Below, piece after piece: positions 8,282 through 18,736 of a DNA stretch of 46,724 nucleotides; position 1 is the stretch's first letter; each line of letters opens with the position of its first letter. Made by a program: the position numbers and the translations under genes. Under the pieces are notes generated by a model. It was not told where the DNA came from, did no database searches, and was given only the letters and a program-made list of their open reading frames with translations. The DNA lies in the NCBI GenBank assembly GCA_905478195.1, contig CAJQHM010000016.1:1-46724 (forward strand), in the 5' to 3' direction. Source of the DNA: an uncultured Pseudomonadales bacterium. GTDB taxonomy: Bacteria > Pseudomonadota > Gammaproteobacteria > Pseudomonadales > Pseudohongiellaceae.

Positions 8282-8393
8282 TAGTACAGAATCATTGTAG
8301 AACAGAGCTATTCTAGTTCAGGGCTATTCTAGTTCAGAGTTCTTCCAGTACAGAGTTATTCGAGTACAGAATTATTCCAGGACAGGAAATGCC
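8282..8393 (-). repeat. 16-bp tandem array, 7 units, downstream of pcm
   Basis: Exact 16-bp periodicity on the + strand: TAGTACAGAATCATTG, TAGAACAGAGCTATTC, TAGTTCAGGGCTATTC, TAGTTCAGAGTTCTTC, CAGTACAGAGTTATTC, GAGTACAGAATTATTC and the diverged CAGGACAGGAAATGCC. The array fills nearly the whole gap between pcm and the DUF368 gene. On the minus strand the pcm stop codon region (ACTAG) is in phase with the ACTAG found in later units. No spacers, so it is not a CRISPR. Function unknown. Confidence 0.9.
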
Positions 8394-9076
8394 TAGTGCT
8401 GCAACTGGCCCACTAAAAGGGGTACGAAGCGAACCGCCTCCAGAACCTCGGCGGTAAACTCTCTACCGTGACGCGTAATCAGTTGCAGCTCCTGCTGATT
8501 GTCGCCGCCGACGGGAATAACCAGACGACCACCCTCTTTAAGCTGTTCGAACAACTCTCTGGGAACCTGCTGCGGTGCCGCCGTGGTGATGATTGCATCA
8601 TAAGGACCGTTGTTAGCCCAGCCTGCACTGCCATCGCCGTGGCGGAAATTAATATTGCGTAGCTTCAGCAGCTTTAAGTTTCTCTTGGCTTTATCCAGCA
8701 GGGGTTTGATGCGCTCGACCGTGTAAACCGTTTTCGCCAACTGTGCCATCACCGCGGTCTGGTATCCGCAGCCGGTGCCAATCTCCAGCACCGTGTCCAG
8801 AGGGCCGCTCTTGAGCAGCGCCTCGGTCATCTTCGCAACCACATAGGGCTGTGAAATCGTCTGGCTGTGACCGATGGGCAGGGCCACGTCCTCATAGGCT
8901 CTATGGGAGAGCGCCTCGTCGAGGAATATATGACGCGGCGTGGAGCGAATAATATCCAACACCTCCATGCTGTCTATGCCCTGATCTATCAATCTACCTA
9001 AGAGTCGTTCCCGCGTGCGCTGCGATGTCATCCCAATGCCGCTCAGATTTGGTTTACCGTTTCCGCTGCTACTCAA
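8393..9076 (-). CDS. pcm: Protein-L-isoaspartate O-methyltransferase
   Basis: Repairs isoaspartyl residues in aged proteins using S-adenosylmethionine. The SAM site [12 protein letters not shown] and the substrate region [20 protein letters not shown] are clear. 227 residues from TTG 9076, which has AGGA 8-9 nt upstream, or 212 from ATG 9031 ([14 protein letters not shown]), which equals the Pseudomonas protein length; the TTG form adds an NLSGIG segment that I also recall from relatives, so the start is open. It normally follows surE in a truD-surE-pcm-nlpD-rpoS cluster; here surE is missing and only 46 bp separate it from truD. A 16-bp repeat array follows the stop. Confidence 0.95.
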   Translation of the reverse strand: MSSSGNGKPNLSGIGMTSQRTRERLLGRLIDQGIDSMEVLDIIRSTPRHIFLDEALSHRAYEDVALPIGHSQTISQPYVVAKMTEALLKSGPLDTVLEIGTGCGYQTAVMAQLAKTVYTVERIKPLLDKAKRNLKLLKLRNINFRHGDGSAGWANNGPYDAIITTAAPQQVPRELFEQLKEGGRLVIPVGGDNQQELQLITRHGREFTAEVLEAVRFVPLLVGQLQH

Positions 9077-9122
9077 GTCTAAAGTCCTATGTGTTCTGCT
9101 TCTATGATGTTATTGCTCAGGC

Positions 9123-10307
9123 TCATGCATGCTCTTTAGTCACACAGAGCTCTCTCAGCAAACTCGTGGCGTAGGCCCCCTTACCGAGGGAGAAGTCCAA
9201 TAGTAGGTCACCCGGCCCTTCTGGCCGTTCAGTCGACCCTGCGCCTGCGCCCGCACCCTCGCTCTGCCGCCATTCCCAACTCAGATCAATGGGACGGAAA
9301 CGTAGCGGCCTGCGCGCAGCCTTTAATCCAAAATGCTTAAGACCCGCCATCAGCGTAGAAAATTCTTTGCACACTGCATCTTCAATATCGGCAGCTTCGC
9401 CGTAGCTTACATATTTATCTTTAGAATCGATCTCACCGGGCAACGGGCCGGTGATATGAATATCGAACTGCTCCAGCCTCTGCTGCAGGGTTTCATCCCA
9501 TTCCAGACCCTGCTGCAGCGCGAAGCAACGCTCTGTCCCATCCAGATTCAGCACATCGCCGGTTACGTAACGGTTCCAGTTGCCTAGCTGCAGCCGCTTG
9601 GAGAGCAATTGATTGAATAGATAGGATCTGGCGGCAGAGAACAGCATGCTGCGTTTAAACCGCTGCTTGGGTATTGCCTGGCTATTGACGGCGGCAGCCG
9701 AGGGGTCTAGCTCGGCACTCATCCAAGCCTGCACCTGGGTGAGATTACTCAACTGCCTGCCGAAACGCTGGGAACCGAAGTAATTCGGTACGCCTGTGCG
9801 CTCAATCTGCCGCAGCCTCTCCTCGAATTCCTCTGGGCTGCCATTGCAGTCGCGCAGCACGATCCTAAAATGGTTTGTGCGATGACTGCCAATCTTTAGC
9901 TTGCGTAAGTTCCTATGGCTCTCGAGAATATGGAGTGAATCGCTCTCCAGGGCTGCCAGCTCGCCATCTCTGCTTGGGGGTAGCTTGATACTAAACCATT
10001 GCCGGGTCTGAGCGCGCCGGTCTTTCATGCCGGAGTAGCCGATCTCGGATCTGTGCACGCCGGATACCTCACTCAGCCGTTTGGCAACATCGACGGTAGA
10101 CTGATCTGTCTTCTCGATGCGCAGATACAGATGCTCGCCCTTCCCGGTAGGTTTGAATCCCAGCTGTTCGTCGACCTGAAAGTCCGCGAACTCCTGCTTC
10201 AGTGTCGCGCTTAACTCGGTCTTGCCATTGGCGTAGGCCAGACTATCGATACTGTTGAAGGCCTCGATTGCAGAGCTAGCATCGGATGCAGAAGAATTAT
10301 CACGCAT
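9123..10307 (-). CDS. truD: tRNA pseudouridine(13) synthase TruD
   Basis: Makes pseudouridine 13 in tRNA-Glu. 394 residues. The TruD signature GYSGMKDRRAQTRQWFSI carries the catalytic Asp in MKDR (around residue 97), and the NYFGSQRFGR motif is around 175-185. The first ~35 residues are a Ser/Ala-rich extension before ELSATLKQEFADFQVDE, where other TruD proteins start. Near residue 355 there is a low-complexity Gly/Ala insert (EGAGAGAG). The start codon overlaps the ispF stop (8-bp overlap), so translation of ispF and truD is probably coupled. Confidence 0.95.
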   Translation of the reverse strand: MRDNSSASDASSAIEAFNSIDSLAYANGKTELSATLKQEFADFQVDEQLGFKPTGKGEHLYLRIEKTDQSTVDVAKRLSEVSGVHRSEIGYSGMKDRRAQTRQWFSIKLPPSRDGELAALESDSLHILESHRNLRKLKIGSHRTNHFRIVLRDCNGSPEEFEERLRQIERTGVPNYFGSQRFGRQLSNLTQVQAWMSAELDPSAAAVNSQAIPKQRFKRSMLFSAARSYLFNQLLSKRLQLGNWNRYVTGDVLNLDGTERCFALQQGLEWDETLQQRLEQFDIHITGPLPGEIDSKDKYVSYGEAADIEDAVCKEFSTLMAGLKHFGLKAARRPLRFRPIDLSWEWRQSEGAGAGAGSTERPEGPGDLLLDFSLGKGAYATSLLRELCVTKEHA

Positions 10308-10803
10308 TGCCGGCCAGAAGCACTACAGCCGCACAGGCAATACCTTCCTTCCTGCCAATCGCACCCAGACCTTCTGTCGTAGTTGCCTTCAGATTAAGCT
10401 GCTGTTCGGGCAGCTCCAGCAAATAGGCCAGACTCGAAATCATGTTGACACGATGGGGGCTCAACTTCGGCACCTCGGCGATGACCGTGATATCTACATT
10501 GATCAGATAGCGTTCCTGCGAATCCATCAGGGCAAGTACATGCTTAAGCAGATCGCCACTTGAGGCACCGGCAAACTGGGGATCGGTGTCGGGAAAATGC
10601 AGGCCTATATCCCCGGCACCCAGTGCGCCCAGAATTGCATCACACAGCGCATGCAGGATTACGTCGCCATCGGAGTGCGCGAGCAGACTCATCTTGTCCG
10701 GCAAGGACACACCCGCCAGAATTAGCGGCTTATTCTCACTGTACTCGTTGGCAAATCGGTGTACGTCGTAACCGTGCCCGATGCGCATGCTGTTAACATT
10801 CAT
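10300..10803 (-). CDS. ispF: 2-C-methyl-D-erythritol 2,4-cyclodiphosphate synthase
   Basis: MEP-pathway enzyme that cyclises CDP-ME 2-phosphate to MEcPP with release of CMP. 167 residues, normal for IspF. Metal site RIGHGYDVH near the start, LLAHSDGDVILHALCDA with the second His, and the C-terminal KATTTEGLGAIGRKEGIACAAVVLL block are intact. The start ATG at 10803 adds five residues before the usual MRIGHG (ATG 10788), which is an alternative. It follows ispD after 70 bp and overlaps truD by 8 bp. Confidence 0.97.
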   Translation of the reverse strand: MNVNSMRIGHGYDVHRFANEYSENKPLILAGVSLPDKMSLLAHSDGDVILHALCDAILGALGAGDIGLHFPDTDPQFAGASSGDLLKHVLALMDSQERYLINVDITVIAEVPKLSPHRVNMISSLAYLLELPEQQLNLKATTTEGLGAIGRKEGIACAAVVLLAGNA

Positions 10804-10873
10804 CTTGTTCGACCGCTGTTTTCAAGTTTGTATCCGTGTCTTTTATCTACCTGGCTTAGATCAGCTGAGCTAA

Positions 10874-11602
10874 CTAAACCAGAGTCTCCGAGCGCTGCGC
10901 TTCCAGTATTTGCGTAGCTAGAAGCAAATCTGCCTCGCGGGTCACCTTGATATTGTCTTTATTGCCGGGGACCATTATAGGCCTATGGCCGGCGCTTTCC
11001 ATCGCCGCCGCCTCATCGGTCACCGGCTCGGAGCTAGCGACGACTGCTTCTATCGCCTTTTTTAACAGGGAGAAACGAAACATCTGCGGAGTTAGCGCAT
11101 TCCAATACAGCGCCCTGTCTACGGTTTTCACCACGGTCAGATCCTCGTCTACCCGCTTCAGCGTGTTGTCGACCTCAGATCCTAACAGGCCCCCTGTGGA
11201 ATTCGGATCGCTTCCCTCAGCCAATTCCTCTATCAGCCTCTCTATATCCGCAGTGCGCACACAGGGTCGCACGGCGTCGTGCACCAAAACCCAGTCTTCC
11301 GCTTGCGCAAGGTCGGTCAATGCGCCTAGTCCGTTTAATACGGACTGGTAGCGCTCGTCCCCACCTATAACAGTTATGATACGGTTTTGTATCTCTGGCT
11401 CAATGGATGCCTCGAGTTGGGACCAGTGCGCATCTTCGGGGTGTATGACAACGACTATTTTTTTGATTGAGAACACTGAACTCAAACGGCGCAGCGAATG
11501 CAGCAGCAATGGCTCACTGTTGATTGTGAGATACTGCTTCGGGATTTTAGACCCCATGCGACGACCGATGCCGGCAGCAGGCAGGACAGCCCAAATTGTC
11601 AT
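10874..11602 (-). CDS. ispD: 2-C-methyl-D-erythritol 4-phosphate cytidylyltransferase
   Basis: Transfers CMP from CTP to MEP in the isoprenoid pathway. 242 residues. The nucleotide-binding loop PAAGIGRRMGSKIPKQYL is at 8-25, DAVRPCV follows in the middle, and KVTREADLLLA is near the end. The frame upstream of the ATG stays open for ~50 codons through a purine-rich tract and would give a Lys/Arg-rich peptide, but it holds no ATG, GTG or TTG in frame, so ATG 11602 is the start. It sits between ftsB and ispF, as in E. coli and Pseudomonas. Confidence 0.96.
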   Translation of the reverse strand: MTIWAVLPAAGIGRRMGSKIPKQYLTINSEPLLLHSLRRLSSVFSIKKIVVVIHPEDAHWSQLEASIEPEIQNRIITVIGGDERYQSVLNGLGALTDLAQAEDWVLVHDAVRPCVRTADIERLIEELAEGSDPNSTGGLLGSEVDNTLKRVDEDLTVVKTVDRALYWNALTPQMFRFSLLKKAIEAVVASSEPVTDEAAAMESAGHRPIMVPGNKDNIKVTREADLLLATQILEAQRSETLV

Positions 11603-11656
11603 AGTTGCGTCTTCTTTGTGCGGGGTTCGAGGCGACTGGTCAGCCCGGATGGTAAA

Positions 11657-11752
11657 TTCTTTCTCTTTCTTTTTCTCTTGCTCTGCTCTTGCTCTTTCTA
11701 CTTCTCTCTTTATTCTATTTCTCTTTCTATTTTTCTTTCTATTTCTTTTGCG
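11657..11752 (-). repeat. Purine-rich tract with 12-bp units at the ftsB stop
   Basis: About 95 bp that are almost pure A/G on the minus strand (T/C on the + strand). The ftsB end holds clear 12-bp units: AAATAGAAAGAA (11744-11733, containing the ftsB TAG stop), AAATAGAAAGAG (11732-11721) and AAATAGAATAAAGAG (11720-11706), after which the pattern decays into GA-rich sequence up to the ispD leader. A purine-rich mRNA here would be unstructured and carries several weak Shine-Dalgarno-like GAGAG/AAGAG stretches. Confidence 0.85.
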
Positions 11753-12017
11753 GCACTAGCAGATAGAAGGTCTCGCCCTTCTCTATCATGCCAAGCTCGG
11801 ATCTCGCCCGCTCTTCTACCGCTTCGAGGCCATTCTTGAGATCCAGCACTTCGATCTCGACTAATCTATTACGCTGCTCCAGGTCTTGATTCAAGTCGCG
11901 CTGCGCCTGAACCTCTGCCTCGAGTATATTTAGGGTGCGCACGCTATCCTCACCCAGCCACAGTTTGTACTGCAGCACGATGAACACAAACCCCAGAAAT
12001 CCGAATAGTATCTTCAT
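11739..12017 (-). CDS. ftsB: Cell division protein FtsB
   Basis: Bitopic inner-membrane protein of the divisome (FtsQ-FtsL-FtsB complex). From ATG 12017 it has 92 residues: short cytoplasmic start, one membrane segment (ILFGFLGFVFIVLQYKLWLG, 3-22), then a periplasmic coiled coil (LEAEVQAQRDLNQDLEQRN) and the conserved ARSELGMIEKGETFYLLV end. The frame extends to an ATG at 12092, which would add 25 polar residues; homologues begin close to the membrane segment and AAAGG lies before 12017, so the short form is preferred. It lies between eno and ispD, the usual place. Confidence 0.92.
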   Translation of the reverse strand: MKILFGFLGFVFIVLQYKLWLGEDSVRTLNILEAEVQAQRDLNQDLEQRNRLVEIEVLDLKNGLEAVEERARSELGMIEKGETFYLLVPQKK

Positions 12018-12107
12018 AAGCCTTTCTGCCGAACTCGGCTCCTCTTGAGAAGGGAGCTCAGCGGTTAATACTGCCTCATTGCCAGATCGCATTCAGAGGC
12101 AATCTAC

Positions 12108-13415
<1,308 letters not shown>

Positions 13416-13463
13416 CTATGAATATTACTTAAATCTAAAAATGAGGTTAATTTGGTGCGGGTA

Positions 13464-14309
13464 CTACGCTGTATCCAGCTCCGGCATGGACTTGATCAAC
13501 GCATCCAGGTCTCGCATCTGCCGCAGGAAGGGCCTGACACTATCCAGGCGCAGGGCACAGGGACCATCACATAGCGCCTTGTCCGGATCCGGGTGTGCCT
13601 CAATGAACAAACCGGCAATTCCCTGGGACAGGCCGGCCCGAGACAGCGCGGTGACATCGGCCCGGCGACCCCCGGCGGCAGCGGCGAGCCCACCAGGCTT
13701 CTGCAGCGCATGGGTCGCATCGAACATCAGCGGGCAGTTAAATTGCTTCAAGACCGAGAAGCCCAGCATGTCGACCACCAGATTGTTATAGCCGAAGCAG
13801 CTGCCGCGCTCGCAAAGGATAAGGCGCTCGTTGCCCGCCTCCTCAAACTTCTTGAGAATATGCCCCATCTCCTGGGGGGCAAGAAACTGAGCCTTCTTGA
13901 TGTTGACGATGGCGTCACTCTTAGCCATAGCCACCACCAGATCCGTTTGTCTGGACAGGAACGCCGGCAGCTGCAAAATATCCGCCACCTCGGCAGCTGC
14001 TTTCACCTGCCCTATCTCGTGTACATCGGTGATGATCGGTACGGAGAATTGTACCTTAATCTCGGCAAGTATCTTCAGGCCCTCGTCAAGGCCAGGCCCA
14101 CGATAGGAATCGACCGACGACCGATTCGCCTTGTCGAAGGAGGCCTTAAATACATAGGGGATGTTGAGCTCACCGGTAACGGCATGAAACTGTTCGGCGA
14201 CGGTCATCGCCAAATCCCTAGACTCCAGCACGTTCATACCCGCGAAGAGGACGAAGGGCTGGTCGTTGGCAATGGTGAAATTCCCAAGCTTGATTTGCTT
14301 CGCTGTCAT
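13464..14309 (-). CDS. kdsA: 3-deoxy-D-manno-octulosonate 8-phosphate synthase
   Basis: Condenses arabinose 5-phosphate with phosphoenolpyruvate to Kdo 8-phosphate for the LPS inner core. 281 residues. Key blocks: [14 protein letters not shown] with Asn26, which marks the metal-independent class (the metal-dependent class has Cys there), [34 protein letters not shown] and [12 protein letters not shown]. The upstream gap of 55 bp to pyrG is occupied by a 12-bp repeat array. Confidence 0.98.
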   Translation of the reverse strand: MTAKQIKLGNFTIANDQPFVLFAGMNVLESRDLAMTVAEQFHAVTGELNIPYVFKASFDKANRSSVDSYRGPGLDEGLKILAEIKVQFSVPIITDVHEIGQVKAAAEVADILQLPAFLSRQTDLVVAMAKSDAIVNIKKAQFLAPQEMGHILKKFEEAGNERLILCERGSCFGYNNLVVDMLGFSVLKQFNCPLMFDATHALQKPGGLAAAAGGRRADVTALSRAGLSQGIAGLFIEAHPDPDKALCDGPCALRLDSVRPFLRQMRDLDALIKSMPELDTA

Positions 14310-14325
14310 GACTCGATACCCGATC

Positions 14326-14361
14326 CTGTTCCCTGAGCTGTTCTCCGAACTATTCCCTAAC
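14326..14361 (-). repeat. Three 12-bp units between pyrG and kdsA
   Basis: CTGTTCCCTGAG, CTGTTCTCCGAA and CTATTCCCTAAC lie head to tail on the + strand. The array starts 3 bp after the pyrG stop codon (14365-14367) and ends 17 bp before the kdsA start, so it fills the intergenic gap. Confidence 0.8.
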
Positions 14362-14364
14362 TGC

Positions 14365-16140
<1,776 letters not shown>

Positions 16141-16194
16141 GAAATGTTCTTTTACTGGTTTAAAATTCCCTCGAAAAAGTTTTTGCGCTTAACG

Positions 16195-17619
16195 CTACAG
16201 TGCAAGATCGGGCTGCTGCCAATCGATCAGACAGGCGGCCTCCCCGTCTTTAGCTGCCCATGCCTCGCTCACGCCGATGCCCGGAATATAAGCCAGTTCG
16301 TCGCCGCTATACAGCAAGGGAATTCGACTGCGCAGCCAGGGCTGCATCTCGACTTCCTGCAAGATTTTCTTGAGGCTCTTATTGGGGCGCCCCAGCAGGC
16401 GACAGGCTTCGCCGCCCTGCCTGTAGCGAATCGTCATTGCGCCTAGCTTGTCCACGGCGACTCCCTCACCCGACGCTTCTGTAAAAATAAGACTGCCGTT
16501 ATTAGTCAGCTCGACTTCGCTGGGCATTGCTAACAGTTGAGAGAACGAAGACAGTGGAGGCAGTGGAGAAAGTGGAGAAAGCCCGGAGAGATCCTCGCTC
16601 GCGACATCAGTCTCCAGCGCAGCCGCAGCCAGAGCATGAAGCGTCTCGCGGTAGCAATGCAGTCGGCAGCCCCCAATCAGAACCGAAGCGGTGCTACTGG
16701 GAACGACCTCGTCACTTAACTGATGCAACTGGTGCCAGCCCAGCTCTTCGACACCTAAGCCCTCAAGCCAGAAACGCAGCACGTTGCGACGCCTCGTGGC
16801 CGACAAGGCTAGCAGCTTGACGCGGCTTACAACCGATCTTGATTCGGTGGCTATAGCCACTAGATCCATCGCCGCCAACTCTTGCAGTAGCGCCTCGCTT
16901 TCGCGGGCCAGCACGGCGGACTTCGACCAACTCTCCCTGTAGCCTGGCCAGCGCGCCTCGATCAGGGGCAGCAGAGTATGGCGGCAATAGTTTCTGTCGA
17001 AACTCTCGTCCTCGTTCGAGCCATCCTCAACCCAGGAAAGCTTCGCCGCCTCGGCATACAGAAGCAACTCGTCTCTATCGATCCCCAGCAGCGGCCTTAT
17101 CAGGCGACCCCTGCCCTGTTCTCTACCCGGCTCTCCGCCCAATTCTCTACCCAGTTCTCTGCTAGCAGGAATACCACTGAGCCCGCGACTGCCAGAGCCT
17201 CGAATCAGGCGCAGCAGCAAGGTCTCCATCTGGTCATCGCGGTGGTGAGCCAGCAATAGCACTTCATCCTCGCGCAGGGCCGCCTCAAATTCGTAGTACC
17301 TGGCCTGTCTTGCAGCATTCTCGATGCCCGCACTGGCATTGATCGTGACCTCGATGCTACTGAATTCGACGGCGAGACTTTCACACAGAGTCGCGCAGTG
17401 CTGGGCCCAGGTTGCGGACTGCTCCTGAAGCTGATGATTGATGTGTAGCGCACGCAATTGCAGTGAGCCCCCGGAGCGCTCCCTGAGGCGCGTCATGGCG
17501 TGGAGCAGCACCACCGAATCAAGACCGCCGCTAAGCCCCAGTAAAAAATGGCGCGAGTGTGCCTGCTTATTTAAGGCGGCGTCTATCTTGGCTAGGAGTT
17601 GTTGCACAGAATTGTTCAT
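16195..17619 (-). CDS. tilS: tRNA(Ile)-lysidine synthetase
   Basis: Converts C34 of the CAU-anticodon tRNA-Ile to lysidine, so that it reads AUA. 474 residues. The PP-loop SGGLDS is at 30-35; AHHRDDQMETLLLRL and RGSGSRGLSGIP follow; the N-terminal N-type ATP pyrophosphatase is joined to a TilS substrate-binding domain and a C-terminal B3/4-like domain with MTIRYRQGGEACRL. Two stretches look inserted by in-frame tandem duplication: a 4-residue GREL/GGEP/GREQ repeat (nt 17119-17166) inside the catalytic half, and an Leu-Ser-Pro repeat (nt 16554-16580) in the linker. Lies between accA and pyrG as in Pseudomonas. Confidence 0.95.
   Translation of the reverse strand: MNNSVQQLLAKIDAALNKQAHSRHFLLGLSGGLDSVVLLHAMTRLRERSGGSLQLRALHINHQLQEQSATWAQHCATLCESLAVEFSSIEVTINASAGIENAARQARYYEFEAALREDEVLLLAHHRDDQMETLLLRLIRGSGSRGLSGIPASRELGRELGGEPGREQGRGRLIRPLLGIDRDELLLYAEAAKLSWVEDGSNEDESFDRNYCRHTLLPLIEARWPGYRESWSKSAVLARESEALLQELAAMDLVAIATESRSVVSRVKLLALSATRRRNVLRFWLEGLGVEELGWHQLHQLSDEVVPSSTASVLIGGCRLHCYRETLHALAAAALETDVASEDLSGLSPLSPLPPLSSFSQLLAMPSEVELTNNGSLIFTEASGEGVAVDKLGAMTIRYRQGGEACRLLGRPNKSLKKILQEVEMQPWLRSRIPLLYSGDELAYIPGIGVSEAWAAKDGEAACLIDWQQPDLAL
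16554..16580 (-). repeat. Three 9-bp units inside tilS
   Basis: GTGGAGGCA, GTGGAGAAA and GTGGAGAAA in tandem on the + strand. They encode a repeated Leu/Ser/Pro stretch in the linker of TilS. Reading frame is kept because the unit is a multiple of three. Confidence 0.85.
17119..17166 (-). repeat. Four 12-bp units inside tilS
   Basis: TTCTCTACCCGG, CTCTCCGCCCAA, TTCTCTACCCAG and TTCTCTGCTAGC in tandem on the + strand. A more diverged copy may precede them at 17107-17118. They encode a Gly-Arg-Glu-x repeat that lengthens the loop between the PP-loop domain core and the conserved RLIRPLLGI strand. Confidence 0.85.
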
Positions 17620-17731
17620 GGCCTGCTTCTTTAGCAGTGCTGCGTGTTGGTAATAGGGCGCAGTGGATTAAGCCGCTACTCTCTCGCTGTCATTCAAGGG
17701 GCATGACAACAAGGGGACTTATAAGGCTTGC

Positions 17732-18685
17732 TCAGCTAGATATGCCGTAACTCATCAGGCGCTTATAGCGTCGCTCTACCAGATCATCGGGATCCAATGC
17801 AGTGAGACGATCCAGCTGCTCGATCAGAGCAGCCTTAATGCTTGCAGCCGCCGCTGGCACATCTCTATGCGCGCCACCCAGTGGCTCGCGAATAGTATGG
17901 TCGACTATCCCTAGCTCCTCCAGGCGCTTCGACGTCACACCCATCGCCTCCGCCGCCGCAGCCGCATGATCCGAGGACTTCCAGAGAATAGTCGCACAAC
18001 CTTCCGGCGTGATCACCGTGTAGGTTGAATACTGCAACATATTGAGCTGGTCGGAGACACCGATTGCGATGGCCCCACCCGAGTTAGCCTCGCCAGTTAC
18101 CGTTGCGATCAATGGCGTCTTCACTCTAGACATCATCGCCATATTCTGCGCGATAGCCTCGTTGATGCCACGCTCTTCCGAATCCATGCCTGGATAGGCG
18201 CCAGGTGTATCAATAAAGCTTAATACCGGAAGCCGATACTGCTCGGCAAGAAGCACAAGTCGGCGCGCCTTCCTGTAACCTTCCGGTCGCGGCATACCAA
18301 AATTGTGTCGTACTTTCTCCTTCGTGCCTCTTCCCTTCTGGTGACCGATGACCACCACCGGTCTGCCATCGATCTTGGCAAGACCACCAATAAGGGCCTG
18401 ATCGTCGGCGAACAGACGGTCTCCGTGCAGCTCTTCGAAGTCGGTAAAAATATGCTCGAGGTAATCCAGCGTATAAGGACGCAGCGGATGCCTGGCAACC
18501 TGAGAGATCTGCCATGAGGACAGGTTAGAGTATATTTTCTCGGTGAGCTTGGTGCTCTTGTCCTTCAGATTCTGAATTTCTTCACCGATGTTCAACTCAT
18601 TGTCGCTACCCACCAATCTCAGCTCACTGATCTTGGCTTCCAGCTCCGCAATGGGCTGTTCAAATTCCAGATAATTAGGATCCAT
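17732..18685 (-). CDS. accA: Acetyl-CoA carboxylase carboxyltransferase subunit alpha
   Basis: Alpha subunit of the carboxyltransferase that makes malonyl-CoA, the first step of fatty acid synthesis; the partner AccD is not in this window. 317 residues from ATG 18685 ([16 protein letters not shown]), the usual N-terminus. Recognised blocks: TYDLDY-like [49 protein letters not shown], and the oxyanion [14 protein letters not shown] six codons upstream is an unlikely alternative. It starts 51 bp after dnaE and ends near tilS. Confidence 0.97.
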   Translation of the reverse strand: MDPNYLEFEQPIAELEAKISELRLVGSDNELNIGEEIQNLKDKSTKLTEKIYSNLSSWQISQVARHPLRPYTLDYLEHIFTDFEELHGDRLFADDQALIGGLAKIDGRPVVVIGHQKGRGTKEKVRHNFGMPRPEGYRKARRLVLLAEQYRLPVLSFIDTPGAYPGMDSEERGINEAIAQNMAMMSRVKTPLIATVTGEANSGGAIAIGVSDQLNMLQYSTYTVITPEGCATILWKSSDHAAAAAEAMGVTSKRLEELGIVDHTIREPLGGAHRDVPAAAASIKAALIEQLDRLTALDPDDLVERRYKRLMSYGISS

Positions 18686-18736
18686 GCTGCACTCACTACT
18701 CACGCTTGTTTGATTGTCGATCGTATCTAACAGTAT

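Noticed and set aside
8282-8393. CRISPR array
   Set aside because: Units follow each other without spacers, are only 16 bp and are imperfect; no cas genes.
11603-11757. Upstream extension of IspD through the purine tract
   Set aside because: Open frame but no ATG, GTG or TTG; IspD proteins begin at the chosen ATG.
13593-14336. 247-codon open frame on + strand
   Set aside because: Fully antisense to kdsA, which is intact and conserved; a mirror frame of its codon usage.
17695-17722. Possible 15-16-bp repeat after accA (two CAAGGGG copies)
   Set aside because: Only seven bases match well; too weak to call an array.
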